A stretch of DNA of 64,000 nucleotides from JAIYCX01 sp964353175 (GTDB lineage: Bacteria > Bdellovibrionota_C > UBA2361 > SZUA-149 > DAOLCO01): contig CAYGUX010000011.1 in assembly GCA_964353175.1 (NCBI GenBank), forward strand, positions 12,832 to 76,831, in the 5' to 3' direction. Positions 45,809 through 55,358 of the stretch are shown piece after piece. Position numbers and translations under genes: made by a program. Each line of letters begins with the position of its first letter. Positions within the stretch are counted from its first letter, which is position 1. The notes beneath the pieces were generated by a model. It was not told where the DNA came from, did not search any database, and worked only from the letters and a program-made list of their open reading frames with translations.

Positions 45809-48565
45809 CTACTCTCTCCCTCTAAGTTTTTCTATGTTAACGATCTGCCCTCTCATGTGATACAAGAATAACAATTTCATCTCCATTTCACTTAGCTTAC
45901 CGCTTCCTTTTATTGATTCTGAAACCAAAGTATCAATTGTAGGATCTTTACCTTGTAATCGTTTGGCTTCTAACAAAGGAAGTAGCTCTGGCCTTTGACT
46001 AGCGGCAGCTATGGTTCTTGGCCACGGACTTTGACCAATTTTTGTCCGCAATACATCTCCATAGTCAGACATGACATATTCCAACATCGTCTGTAAGCGA
46101 TGTGCGTAGGTATGCTCTTTTTGAACTCTTGCTTTTGCAGCAGCGACAATTTCTTCCTTTGCTTTAGGATTCTTGGTAAAGAATTCAATTTGAGTTCGCA
46201 ATTCACTAAGGCTCTCAAAAACAATTACTTCTTTCCCTACTTCAAATAAATCAGGTAGCAACGATCTCTTATCTACCAATTGAAACGACTCGCAAGATGC
46301 CAGCTCGAAAGCTCGAGGATTAACGAAATCTCCGGTCGGATCAATTCCATCGCGTTCATGACTAGAATGAAGATTTATATTTATATCCGTCCCACTAAAT
46401 ACTTTGGTATATTCATCTACGGTAACTCTAGCTCCATCACGCTGAACCATAGTCTTAAATGGGATCATGTCAGGCCATTCAGAGCCCCAAAGTTTAATGT
46501 CTAAATCAGATAATTGAGAAAATACATGTCGTCTATTATTATAACCAGCACCAACGAACGAAATTTTAGAACCGAATTCTTTGATTTCTTCCTGATTAAG
46601 TTGTTTTTTTCTATGGGCCTGTGGATCGCATGCTAACGGTAAATAGTGTACGGACCTACCTCCTGCATTTTTTACTTCTTCAATTGATTCGCCCTTTTGT
46701 ATAACAAAGAAATAATCGTAATACTGTGCAATATCTTTCCATGTAGTAAAACGCGTAGTATCCTCCATAAACCAATGAACAGTAATGACTCCATCTGCTC
46801 TTAGTCTTTCTAGAACTTTGGGAGATAAAGGTGCTAAGGCTACAGATATTACTATTTGAAGCTTCTTTTCCTTCACGACCTGATAAACTAGCTCGCTCAT
46901 GAGCTCTACATATTGATTTTCAAGAATACCCTTACCTGATGCCTTTGAAAGAAACTTCTCAAACGAAGTAAACCCAGAGTAGTAATTTGACAGATCTATA
47001 AATTCTGCTTTAATTGATAAATTTCTACATGCATTATACAGGTAGCCCGCGATAGGTAGGGTTCCGCCGTACATAGGCCCTACAATTCCTATTTCAGGCT
47101 TTAGTTTAGTTGCTAATGAACGAGAGATAACTTTTCGTCTAAGCTCAGTTACCAGTGCTCCCATATAGAGTGGAGCTGCAGGCAATACCAATAAGTTTAC
47201 GCCTCCTTCATTGTCAACTTCAGCTAACCATTGGTTTAACTTTTCTTCTACAGATATTATATTATAGGCTGAAAGTTGTTCCTTAGAAAAATATTCAAGT
47301 AGGTCTATATTGGGTTCAAAGATGGTTATTTTTGCATCTCTCCCATTTGATGTCCCTAGCTCATCTCTCAAAGCATCAAGAAAATACTTATCACCTAAAC
47401 CTAGGCAAAGTATGGGAAGTTCCATCGACTCCATCGACCTTACGGATCGTTTAGCCCATTCTGCCCCAGCTTTTTTGGGAGATATAGCATGACTAAGGAC
47501 TATCCCAGATAATCTCACCTGTGCCCCATCATCGGTTTGAGTAACTGTTAGTCTGGATTTATTTAAAATAGGATTATCCCTTTCAACTCTTCTAGCAATT
47601 TGAGATAAAGGGATCTCTGCATCTCGCAAGTCATCTATCGCACCTTCTATCTCCTGCATAAAAAGCAGAACTTCCTTTGAGTTACCTTTATAGGACTCTT
47701 TTGAAAAATTTAAAGCGACCTCAGCTCCCTGAACATCTCCATCCTGGAATAACTGATGCGCTCTGGATAAAGACACTAAACATGCCGTTTCAGACCCTTG
47801 GAAATTTTCTCCCAGTGACACCTCAGGGGAACTAAGCAAAAGTGAATACACTTCTGATGCTTGAATTTCTGAAGTTCTTACTTTCTCTGCTCCAACTACG
47901 TATGCAATACACTCCTTCTTATAATCAGAGACTTCGAATGGAAGTTTTACTTCTGATAAATAGTCTGCTTTGAATCCCAGTTTGCTAAGAACTTCATTGA
48001 GTCTGTCTCGCTCATATGCTCTCAAGGCCAAGGTATCCTCTTCTTGGTGACCTTGCTCCTTCCCTAGATATATCTGAACTCTTAGCTTGCCACCTATTTT
48101 AAGTATTCTTGAAAAATCGACCAAGTATTGTGAAAAAATCTTAGCTGGTATGCTACCCAAGGCAGCAAATGAGATTAGTAAATCATAGGAGTCTGACTCA
48201 AGAAAATTTAGAGTAGTGCCTTCCCCCTTAATTAACCTTATATTTGTTAGATCACCTAATAGGCTTATAGCCTTATTTATAGCCTCTTCTGAGACATCCA
48301 CACCCGTAACGTGCTGAGTAGCTTTGGCAGCTGCTCTGACTACCCTACCGACTCCACAGCCAATATCTAAAACATTGTACTCAGTTATAGTTTCTCGTGG
48401 GATACCATCGATGAGAATGCCAAAATCCCTTTCCCCAGTTTTCCACATCTCTTCATCTGAACTAACTCCATCACTCATCCAGTACCGGTAGTCGTGTTTG
48501 ACTCTATCATCCCACTCTTTTCTCATGAGACTTGCTAATCGTGCTTTATCCTTAGGATCTTCCAT
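45809..48565 (-). CDS. Methyltransferase fused to CgeB-like glycosyltransferase
   Basis: 918 aa. N-terminal class I SAM methyltransferase: NVLDIGCGVGRVVRAA, VTGVDVSEEAI. A middle section (ILCLGLGDKYFLDAL, ITIFEPNIDLLEYF) recalls the domain found in Maf flagellin glycosyltransferases. The C-terminal half is CgeB-like (GIVGPMYGGTLPIAGYL, VHWFMEDTTRF, ISFVGAGYNNRRHVFSQL, FVNPRAFELASCESFQLVD). First gene of the cluster, 123 nt after the fliS terminator. Confidence 0.82.
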   Translation of the reverse strand: MEDPKDKARLASLMRKEWDDRVKHDYRYWMSDGVSSDEEMWKTGERDFGILIDGIPRETITEYNVLDIGCGVGRVVRAAAKATQHVTGVDVSEEAINKAISLLGDLTNIRLIKGEGTTLNFLESDSYDLLISFAALGSIPAKIFSQYLVDFSRILKIGGKLRVQIYLGKEQGHQEEDTLALRAYERDRLNEVLSKLGFKADYLSEVKLPFEVSDYKKECIAYVVGAEKVRTSEIQASEVYSLLLSSPEVSLGENFQGSETACLVSLSRAHQLFQDGDVQGAEVALNFSKESYKGNSKEVLLFMQEIEGAIDDLRDAEIPLSQIARRVERDNPILNKSRLTVTQTDDGAQVRLSGIVLSHAISPKKAGAEWAKRSVRSMESMELPILCLGLGDKYFLDALRDELGTSNGRDAKITIFEPNIDLLEYFSKEQLSAYNIISVEEKLNQWLAEVDNEGGVNLLVLPAAPLYMGALVTELRRKVISRSLATKLKPEIGIVGPMYGGTLPIAGYLYNACRNLSIKAEFIDLSNYYSGFTSFEKFLSKASGKGILENQYVELMSELVYQVVKEKKLQIVISVALAPLSPKVLERLRADGVITVHWFMEDTTRFTTWKDIAQYYDYFFVIQKGESIEEVKNAGGRSVHYLPLACDPQAHRKKQLNQEEIKEFGSKISFVGAGYNNRRHVFSQLSDLDIKLWGSEWPDMIPFKTMVQRDGARVTVDEYTKVFSGTDININLHSSHERDGIDPTGDFVNPRAFELASCESFQLVDKRSLLPDLFEVGKEVIVFESLSELRTQIEFFTKNPKAKEEIVAAAKARVQKEHTYAHRLQTMLEYVMSDYGDVLRTKIGQSPWPRTIAAASQRPELLPLLEAKRLQGKDPTIDTLVSESIKGSGKLSEMEMKLLFLYHMRGQIVNIEKLRGRE

Positions 48566-48688
48566 TTAAAGACTCTGTTCTTTTCTTTGAAATCATCTAT
48601 GATTAAAAATTATGATTCCCTGAAATATTGAAACATATTCAAAGGGATATCTCTTTAGAATAGATGCCTAAAATGGGGATTTGGGATC

Positions 48689-48716
48689 AAAAAACTGCCT
48701 CTCTGATGAGAGGCAG
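48689..48716 (-). terminator. Rho-independent terminator after fliS
   Basis: 9-bp stem CTGCCTCTC/GAGAGGCAG with a 4-nt loop, followed on the minus strand by six Ts. It insulates fliS from the glycosyltransferase cluster. Confidence 0.93.
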
Positions 48717-48743
48717 GGCTAACACACTATAATGTTAGCAGTT

Positions 48744-49205
48744 TTAGAAAGAAAGATTAATGCCTTTATTTGGCAGACTAGCACCAGCTGGTAATTCTTC
48801 TGGCTTCGCAGTGGTAGAATCTGGCACTTTACTTTCACCTTCAATTACATCTTTATATGCTTGAGCGATTACATCAAGAAGGTCAATTACCTTTTGCACC
48901 TTTGCTGGATTCTTCTCTAGGTTAGCCTCTGTAAGATAATAGAGCATGAAATCATAAAGTCTATCTAAGTCCTTAGCAATATTGCCTCCCTTTTCAAAAT
49001 CAAGAGTCAACATAAGCTCAGAAATAATAGCTTGAGATTTACTTAAGTATTTGCCGAACTTGACTAGGTCTTTAACCTCAAGTCCTGCTTTGGCGTGCTT
49101 TAAGAACTTTAAGCAGCCATCAAAAAGCATCAAGAGCAATCTACCTCTGTCCACGGTAGACACATGAACCGTACTATACTGTTTATGTGCTAATTTACTA
49201 TACAT
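48744..49205 (-). CDS. fliS: Flagellar export chaperone FliS
   Basis: 153 aa. Helical bundle that holds flagellin unfolded before export. LLLMLFDGCLKFLKHAK, LSKSQAIISELMLTLDFEKGGNIAKDLDRLYDFMLYYLTEAN are family-typical. Start ATG at 49205 with GGAGG upstream. Preceded by a sigma-28-like promoter. Confidence 0.95.
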   Translation of the reverse strand: MYSKLAHKQYSTVHVSTVDRGRLLLMLFDGCLKFLKHAKAGLEVKDLVKFGKYLSKSQAIISELMLTLDFEKGGNIAKDLDRLYDFMLYYLTEANLEKNPAKVQKVIDLLDVIAQAYKDVIEGESKVPDSTTAKPEELPAGASLPNKGINLSF

Positions 49206-49246
49206 ACTTTTTCATCCTCCAATTAAACATTCCGCCACCAAAGTTA

Positions 49247-49274
49247 ATATCGAACTATTCCCATATTTACTTTA
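49247..49274 (-). promoter_or_regulatory. Sigma-28-like promoter of fliS
   Basis: Minus strand: -35 TAAAGTAA (49267-49274), 12-nt spacer, -10 TTCGATAT (49247-49254). Compare TAAAGTTT-N11-GCCGATAA of FliA. Spacer equals the other two candidates. Confidence 0.55.
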
Positions 49275-49316
49275 GCATTAAGATCTGTCCTTATAATTAC
49301 TAATCATACCAGCTAC

Positions 49317-50723
49317 TTAATTATTACCTAATCCAGCAAGCGCACTTGTTAGACCCTGTTGTTGTGACTGTAACTTAGAGGTTAAACTCTCTAACCTAGA
49401 GAATCGAAGAGTTAAACTCTCTCTGATCTTATCTGTTTGGCGATCTAGCTGAGCTATAGCATTTGAAATATTCTCAATCTCACCATCGTTCGCATTTTTA
49501 GCGATATCGATTTGACCTAATAATTTTGTATATTGGAAAATAGTACCAGTAGTACCAGCTACAGAATCTGCAAATGAATTTAAAACTTCAGTCACTCCAA
49601 TTGCATCACTAGCTACAGCTTCATCAAAACCGATAACGGTAGTTACAGATGCCTCCTTGTTAAAAGATAATGTTCCATCACGATTAGTTAAAATTCCTAA
49701 ATTCGATAAAGAACTGACTGCAGTCCCATTAGTTGATTTTGCAGCGGCCATATTTAGTCTAAAGGCTGACATAAAATCATTATCAACTCCGACCTTTCCT
49801 AAAGCGCCATATATCTGTTCTACAGAAGTACCGTTCTGCGCTCTCTCCACGGTGTTATTCTCGGCCACATAAGTAACTAGCTCATTATACGCATCAACAA
49901 ATTCTTGAATATTCTTGGCTGTTGTATCAGCATCATTCGTGACAGTGACTGTAGTAGTTCCTGTTTGTGCAAGAGAAAAAGTAACTCCAGTTATGACATC
50001 TGAAATGTTAGCTGAAGATCTAGTAATTGCAGATCCAATCCCTCCTATTGAAAATACTGAATTGGTAGCCTGCTCCACCGTATTAGTGCTTAACTCCGCG
50101 GTCGTACTAGATAGAGCTAAAGTTCCTTTATCGGTTCCACTTTCTAAGCTTGTAAAAACAAGCCTATAATCTGGTGAAACATCAGTTCCAATATTAACCG
50201 CACTCGCTACAACTCTACCTGCAGCATCTGGATCCGAATTAAATTCATTTACCAACTGTATTAAGGTTGTCGTGCCTGCTGTTGCTGTCTTAGTAATAAC
50301 CTTTTGTTCCGCTCCAACACCTACGGTAACTGTGATATCACCTCCAGCCGCCGAGGCTACCGCAGTATCACTTGCGTAAGAGTAATCAAACGAACCTGTT
50401 GCAGTATTTGCTATTGAGGTCACTGTTAGTGAATATGAAGCATTTGTAGCCGCTGCTGATGCAGAAGCTGTAGCCACATCACTATCAGATGAATTGGCCT
50501 TTTTAGATACACCCCCACCGTTGATAGTCCTAAATTTCTCTAGAATATCACCAAGGGCAGAAACTTTAGATTTAAACTCAAGCAGTGCATCACTTTCGGC
50601 GGTGATTTGTTCCACTTGTTTTTTTCGCAGATCATTTCTGATCTGTTTTGCTTCTATTACAGCATCTATTAGAGAAGCTGAATCGATACCAGAAGCCAGT
50701 CCTGAAAACTGAGCAATAGCCAT
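49317..50723 (-). CDS. fliD: Flagellar filament cap protein FliD, copy 1
   Basis: 468 aa from the ATG at 50723 (GGGGA 7 nt before); the frame is open to 50777 without a ribosome site. N-terminal FSGLASGIDSASLIDAVIEAK and C-terminal LTLRFSRLESLTSKLQSQQQGLTSAL are the cap-protein coiled ends; the middle is Ser/Thr/Ala-rich and variable. HAP2 caps the filament and folds flagellin. Confidence 0.93.
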   Translation of the reverse strand: MAIAQFSGLASGIDSASLIDAVIEAKQIRNDLRKKQVEQITAESDALLEFKSKVSALGDILEKFRTINGGGVSKKANSSDSDVATASASAAATNASYSLTVTSIANTATGSFDYSYASDTAVASAAGGDITVTVGVGAEQKVITKTATAGTTTLIQLVNEFNSDPDAAGRVVASAVNIGTDVSPDYRLVFTSLESGTDKGTLALSSTTAELSTNTVEQATNSVFSIGGIGSAITRSSANISDVITGVTFSLAQTGTTTVTVTNDADTTAKNIQEFVDAYNELVTYVAENNTVERAQNGTSVEQIYGALGKVGVDNDFMSAFRLNMAAAKSTNGTAVSSLSNLGILTNRDGTLSFNKEASVTTVIGFDEAVASDAIGVTEVLNSFADSVAGTTGTIFQYTKLLGQIDIAKNANDGEIENISNAIAQLDRQTDKIRESLTLRFSRLESLTSKLQSQQQGLTSALAGLGNN

Positions 50724-51114
50724 ATATTTTTCCCCATTCCATCGGGTTAACTTTTCCCACCAAAGCGCATCCTGCACTCTGTAGTGAGCCTCACCACCAC
50801 TTTTTACGACACCTTAGAAAGTTTATCGGATGATTCATCAAGAAACTTGAGATTTTATGCTCAAGCGGTAAAAATACGAAAATCACCTAGGAATAGCAGG
50901 ACAATTATCTTAGCCACAAAACACGCCAAATCAGATACTTAGAATGACTCGAAAAGTAGAAAATCCTATCTATACAGTTAAGCTGGCGAATCACCCTAGC
51001 TAAAACTAAAATATTCCAGAAACCTAAAACTAAACATAAAGGAGTAGCGTGAAGTGCATTATTTAGTCAGGCTATGATGAATTACAACCCGACCTACTCT
51101 ATTAACAAAAGAAA
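50724..51114. other. Non-coding gap between the two fliD genes
   Basis: 391 bp without a gene. It holds the sigma-28-like promoter for copy 1. Nothing else clear, and no terminator for copy 2 is seen. Confidence 0.5.
50823..50850 (-). promoter_or_regulatory. Sigma-28-like promoter of fliD copy 1
   Basis: Minus strand: -35 TCAAGTTT (50843-50850), 12-nt spacer, -10 TCCGATAA (50823-50830), seven of eight matching GCCGATAA. About 95 nt of leader before the start. Confidence 0.65.
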
Positions 51115-52515
51115 CTAGTTATTCTTTTGTGGTAACAAACTTGTTAAAGCTGAAGCATTAGCATTTAACTTCCCGATGGTAGTTTCTAACCTTGAAAATA
51201 GCATTCTAAGGTACTCGGTTTGTCTTTCGATATTAGCATCCATCCTCGCTAATCTATCTGCCACGGAATCATTCTCTGTCTGATTTGATTTTTTTGCCTG
51301 AGCGAATAGCCCATCAAAGGATGTATAGGAGTTTATAACACCCGTAACGGAGGTAAACTTATCTGATAGCTTACTCAACATACTTTGAACTTGGCCAACA
51401 TTCTCAGATAGTGCTTTTTTGAAAGTATCCGCATTAAATGTCAGCACTCCTTCCTTAGTTGTCTCAATACCAATGTCACTTAAGACGCTAATACTATCAT
51501 CTTCCCCGCCTCTAATTGAACGTAATGAGGATCTAATTGTATTTATTAACTGATCATCAACTCTTGTCCTAGCAAGATCGCCATAAGTATTGGTGCTTCC
51601 TTTCTCGCCTTGAGTTTGAGAAATCTTACTTTGTTCAGCCACAAACGCTAATATCTCATTAAACGCAGTAACAACATCATTTAAACGACCCTCAGTTTTG
51701 TCGCTATCTGCAGATATTCGTAAAGATATCATCTGAGCGCTCGTTTCTTTAATGTTCAGAGAGACGCCTGGTAGAATATCATTTAGAAGGTTACTTGGTC
51801 GAGAGACAGTGCCCACCCCTTCAATAAATACTTCGGCATTTTGAGCTTGAGTCACTTGAGAAGAATCAAATACTCCCTCAGCTAGAACATTTGGAGATAC
51901 CTGGATATCTAAAGTCCCCTTTTCCACTCCAGTATTTGTGGAACTCACCATTAGTTTATACAAAGGAGATTCACTTGTGCCGATATTGACCAAATTCGAA
52001 GTGACCTTATCAGGAAATGCTTCGCTAATGCTTCTGGCTAGTCCACTAATCGTTGTTGTTGAATCTATTGCTATGTCTTTTGTAATAGCCTCAGAACCCG
52101 TCCCAAGCGTAATCGTAAATGAACCATCTTCTACTAGAGATGGAGCCACTAAAGCATCTTGAGAACTAAACTCAGAATTAAAAGTTACTCGGCCAGACCT
52201 AGCTAATTGATCGACTCGCAATGAAAGAGAACCAGTACTTGCTGACCCACCTACTGCACCTGAAACCTTACTTTCATCACTACTTATAATATTCTTAGAT
52301 ACAGCAGTTCCATTGACAGTTGAAAAGCCTTTAAGAACGTCCGTGAGAGTTAACAGTTTTTCTTTTAATTTATCTAGTGCACTGCTTTCATTCTCATTAA
52401 TTGCGATCTTATTCTGTAATGGAACTTGAGATATTTTTTTAGCTTCTATCGTTGATTCAATAATAGCATTTCCATCAATACCCGATGCAATCCCCGAAAA
52501 ATTTATCCCTGCCAT
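51115..52515 (-). CDS. fliD: Flagellar filament cap protein FliD, copy 2
   Basis: 466 aa. INFSGIASGIDGNAIIESTIEAK at the start and RLARMDANIERQTEYLRMLFSRLETTIGKLNANASALTSLL at the end (split here only for naming) show the same cap architecture as copy 1 but the middles differ, so this is an old paralogue and not a recent duplicate. Good site GGAGAGGAG. No sigma-28 match found upstream; it may be read from the flaG promoter. Confidence 0.92.
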   Translation of the reverse strand: MAGINFSGIASGIDGNAIIESTIEAKKISQVPLQNKIAINENESSALDKLKEKLLTLTDVLKGFSTVNGTAVSKNIISSDESKVSGAVGGSASTGSLSLRVDQLARSGRVTFNSEFSSQDALVAPSLVEDGSFTITLGTGSEAITKDIAIDSTTTISGLARSISEAFPDKVTSNLVNIGTSESPLYKLMVSSTNTGVEKGTLDIQVSPNVLAEGVFDSSQVTQAQNAEVFIEGVGTVSRPSNLLNDILPGVSLNIKETSAQMISLRISADSDKTEGRLNDVVTAFNEILAFVAEQSKISQTQGEKGSTNTYGDLARTRVDDQLINTIRSSLRSIRGGEDDSISVLSDIGIETTKEGVLTFNADTFKKALSENVGQVQSMLSKLSDKFTSVTGVINSYTSFDGLFAQAKKSNQTENDSVADRLARMDANIERQTEYLRMLFSRLETTIGKLNANASALTSLLPQKNN

Positions 52516-52631
52516 CTCCTCTCCCCTTTATTCAATCACAAAACTATAGATAGAATCATCCGTATCAAGAGATGCAAAAATGATACCAAGGGAATAACTA
52601 TATGGAATAACTTGTTTTAAAGCTCAACTGG

Positions 52632-52648
52632 CAGGCAAGAATTGCCTG
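52632..52648. other. Short perfect hairpin between flaG and fliD copy 2
   Basis: Stem CAGGCAA/TTGCCTG with a 3-nt loop, no T-tract. Could attenuate read-through from flaG. Confidence 0.4.
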
Positions 52649-52741
52649 AGGAAGCATGCAAGATACCTTAAACAAGCCTTAAATAGATATTACGCTCCTT
52701 AACTATAACAGATCTTGTTAATAATTAAAGAGCGCTTCAAG

Positions 52742-53116
52742 CTATACTAACTGATCTAATAGCGCAGTTGCGCTGACCTTAGTACTCTCATCGCTATTCT
52801 TTTGCCCTTCATCAGGGAAAGATCTAACGACCTCACCAGAAGCTTTATCTAATACTATAAAGTTAATTTTCCCTTTTGAGGCATCCTCTGGGGAAGTGGC
52901 AGAAAAGCTAACCTTTGTGCCCGAACTAACTTTTGTAAACTCTCTCTTTAATGATTGCGAAATTACAGCCGCATCACTTACAGATTGTTCAACTTTTTTA
53001 CTAACTTGCTCCACCGGCGCTTCCTGCGCTTTCTGTGGGTCCTTAATTTCTGGGCCTACAGCGCGCGGTACGTTCGGATCTAAGCCTACTCGATCTTGTA
53101 CTCGCACTTCTTCCAT
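52742..53116 (-). CDS. flaG: FlaG-family flagellar protein
   Basis: 124 aa. Disordered N-terminus, then FSATSPEDASKGKINFIVLDKASGEVVRSFPDE, the FlaG pattern (V..D..TGEVIR..P.E). Role is in filament length in several bacteria. Preceded by AAGGTG and a sigma-28-like promoter. Confidence 0.85.
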   Translation of the reverse strand: MEEVRVQDRVGLDPNVPRAVGPEIKDPQKAQEAPVEQVSKKVEQSVSDAAVISQSLKREFTKVSSGTKVSFSATSPEDASKGKINFIVLDKASGEVVRSFPDEGQKNSDESTKVSATALLDQLV

Positions 53117-53294
53117 GACTACACCTTATTGTAGAAGTTCAATTAAAATTTGGGTAAAGTTATTGGTCTATCTTAAGAGCTTAAGATTGATATAGATTCG
53201 TACTAACAGATGATGACTTCTCATCAAGAGTGTGAGTCTCGAGCTACATCAATGCTCCTCAATATTCCTTTTCATCCTTCCCACTCACCTTCTA

Positions 53295-53322
53295 GTATCG
53301 TTACAGGAGTGAAAAAACTTAA
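53295..53322 (-). promoter_or_regulatory. Sigma-28-like promoter of flaG
   Basis: Minus strand: -35 TTAAGTTT (53315-53322), 12-nt spacer, -10 AACGATAC (53295-53302). It begins just below the end of the crotonase gene. Confidence 0.5.
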
Positions 53323-53332
53323 GGGCTTTCTG

Positions 53333-54067
53333 CTATATTTTCTTATTTTTTATCGCTTCAAATACATGTGGAGCATTTAAGACACTGTTTTCCTTGATCT
53401 TTATAAGAAAATCAGATTTCAATGGGAGAGTCCTACTTTTCATTTCTTTTACTGAAGTTACCCCAGAATTAGTAAAATGAGAGATCCTTTCTTCAATAAT
53501 CTTATCTATTTCCCCATCACTGACTACTTCTGAAAACAGTCCATTCTGATATGCCCAAGTGGAATCTTTCCAAGTTCCTGAAAAACTTAATTCAGAGAAC
53601 TTCCCTAGTCCTAACTTTAGAAGGAGTAAAGGACTAATTACTAAGGGAGCAATTCCTAAACTCAACTCACTTAATCTGATATTAGAAGTAGAACTTCCAA
53701 CCACATAATCAAAAGCAGAGATTAGACCAACTCCACCTCCAACGGCCTTTCCTTGCATTTTCGTTATAGTAGTACAAGGAAAATACAATATATCTACTAA
53801 TAAAGATCCTATTTGGAAAAGATAATCTGCTATCGCATTAGTCTCTGAGAATTTTCTATAATCTCCAAGATTAGCGCCAGCACTATAGACTTTTTCGGTT
53901 TGTGGCTTTACATATAATACTTGGACATCAGAGTTACCCTCGTATTTAGCTAATATACTTCGAAGACTCGCTACAAGTTCGATCGATAAACAGTTTGCCT
54001 TAATATGAGAATACTCGACACGAAGGACACCATTTTCAAGTTTTGACTGAGTTACAAAATCCACCAT
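53333..54067 (-). CDS. Crotonase-superfamily (enoyl-CoA hydratase/isomerase) protein
   Basis: 244 aa. Oxyanion-hole segments YSAGANLGDY and MQGKAVGGGVGLISAFD, and a Glu in LSELSLGIAP where the hydratase base lies. Substrate unknown. Starts right at the stop of the methyltransferase gene. Confidence 0.85.
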   Translation of the reverse strand: MVDFVTQSKLENGVLRVEYSHIKANCLSIELVASLRSILAKYEGNSDVQVLYVKPQTEKVYSAGANLGDYRKFSETNAIADYLFQIGSLLVDILYFPCTTITKMQGKAVGGGVGLISAFDYVVGSSTSNIRLSELSLGIAPLVISPLLLLKLGLGKFSELSFSGTWKDSTWAYQNGLFSEVVSDGEIDKIIEERISHFTNSGVTSVKEMKSRTLPLKSDFLIKIKENSVLNAPHVFEAIKNKKI

Positions 54068-54841
54068 TTAAGCGACCTTGGTTAATTCATATAACATTAT
54101 ACCGGTTGCAACTGAGACATTTAAACTTTGTAGTTTAGAACCTGCCTCAATATGAATCGCTAAATCTCCAAAACTGCTAACTTCCTTACTAATTCCACTC
54201 CCCTCACTACCAACAACAATAACCCACTTACTTGGTACGTCCTTTAGCTCTGGAAGTTTCGCTGTCACTTCTGTAGTACTAATTATAATTTTAAAATCTT
54301 CTTCTTTTAACTTGTTAGACAACTCTTCTAAGTTAAAATCCTGTAAGATATGAAGATACTCCACTGCTCCTTCACTAATGCGAGCCAAGGAACCTGAAAG
54401 ATTGTACTTAGTTTTTGAATTTAATACGATATGAGTAAGTCCAAAATACAAGGCTGTTCGTAGGATTCCACCGATATTATGAGGGTTATCTACTCCATCT
54501 AGAAATAGAACTCCTCTACAATCTTTTAAGCTTTTAGACCAACTTGCAAGAGAAACTTTTTCTCGTTTCTTCACAAGCATACATATCCCTTCGTGATGCT
54601 CAGTTTGAGATATCTTACGAAGTTCCTCTTCTGGAACCAAGTTATACCCAATTCGATCTTTAGCTAAGTCAGATAAGATCTCTTTGTACCTTCCCTCTTC
54701 ACCTTTTCTAACATAAGTCTTTACAATCGCATCTGGCCTAATATGATAGACTTGACTACATGCTTCCCTTCCATAAATACGTTCACATTTCACTCGTTCA
54801 TCAGAAAACGAAGATTCATTTTTTTTATATGTTCTAGCCAC
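54068..54841 (-). CDS. SpoU/TrmH-family RNA 2'-O-methyltransferase (RlmB-like)
   Basis: 257 aa. Knotted SPOUT motifs: DGVDNPHNIGGILRTA (motif 1), WVIVVGSEGSGIS (motif 2) and LQSLNVSVATGIMLYEL (motif 3), with an N-terminal substrate-binding domain ending EGICMLVKK. Could be RlmB (23S Gm2251) or a tRNA enzyme. Confidence 0.9.
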   Translation of the reverse strand: MARTYKKNESSFSDERVKCERIYGREACSQVYHIRPDAIVKTYVRKGEEGRYKEILSDLAKDRIGYNLVPEEELRKISQTEHHEGICMLVKKREKVSLASWSKSLKDCRGVLFLDGVDNPHNIGGILRTALYFGLTHIVLNSKTKYNLSGSLARISEGAVEYLHILQDFNLEELSNKLKEEDFKIIISTTEVTAKLPELKDVPSKWVIVVGSEGSGISKEVSSFGDLAIHIEAGSKLQSLNVSVATGIMLYELTKVA

Positions 54842-55284
54842 TACCCGCCTACCTTTACGTTATCCCTGTAATTCATTAATTCTTCAATTCCACTTCCAAT
54901 TATCCCTATCCAATCAACATCATGAGCGTAAGCTCTTAATGATGCAGATACAATCGCAAAAACCAATGGTGCCACAAAAGCGGGCATTAAACCCTCCGTT
55001 TCTATGCCTGGAAGCATTTTTACTAAAATCCAAAAAATAGCGCCATTTACTAAGACAATTTGAATTGTTTGACTGGTCAGATCATTGGGTACCCCCATAA
55101 ACAATCCTACATCCCAAATTGTAGAATTTACGACCGCTAAGGCCCCTAAGATTACAAATGCACCAGAAAAATTGGTGACACTAAGCCTTGGAATCAAAAA
55201 TATAGTCACTCCCATGGCGATGAACTGCAGTAAAGCGTGATTTAAAGTGGCTCTAAGTGAAAATTCGGTTAAAAGATCTTCCAT
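54841..55284 (-). CDS. Four-helix membrane protein, phage holin 4_2-like
   Basis: 147 aa with four membrane helices (for example FIAMGVTIFLIPRL, GAFVILGALAVVNSTIW, IQIVLVNGAIFWILVKMLPG, FVAPLVFAIVSASLRAY). The pattern matches the holin-4_2/YvlD-like family; there is no phage context, so lysis is unlikely. Shares one base with the next gene. Confidence 0.7.
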   Translation of the reverse strand: MEDLLTEFSLRATLNHALLQFIAMGVTIFLIPRLSVTNFSGAFVILGALAVVNSTIWDVGLFMGVPNDLTSQTIQIVLVNGAIFWILVKMLPGIETEGLMPAFVAPLVFAIVSASLRAYAHDVDWIGIIGSGIEELMNYRDNVKVGG

Positions 55285-55303
55285 AAAACTTTTAATTTTA
55301 ATA

Positions 55304-55334
55304 TTGAATAGAGTAATTAAAAAGACATTATATA
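55304..55334 (+). promoter_or_regulatory. Candidate sigma-70 promoter of ettA
   Basis: TTGAAT (55304) and an AT-rich -10 (ATTATA or TATATA) at 17-19 nt spacing, about 25-30 nt before the ettA ribosome site. AT-rich context makes this weak evidence. Confidence 0.3.
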
Positions 55335-55358
55335 TAGCTTAAATTCAAGGAGACTGCC

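Noticed and set aside
52629..52648. Sigma-54 promoter TGGCAGG...TTGCC
   Set aside because: GG to GC spacing is 12 and not 10, and the site points away from any gene; it is better explained as a hairpin.
53295..53322. Reading the flaG element as the sigma-70 promoter of the crotonase region
   Set aside because: It lies downstream of that gene and matches the spacing of the other flagellar candidates.
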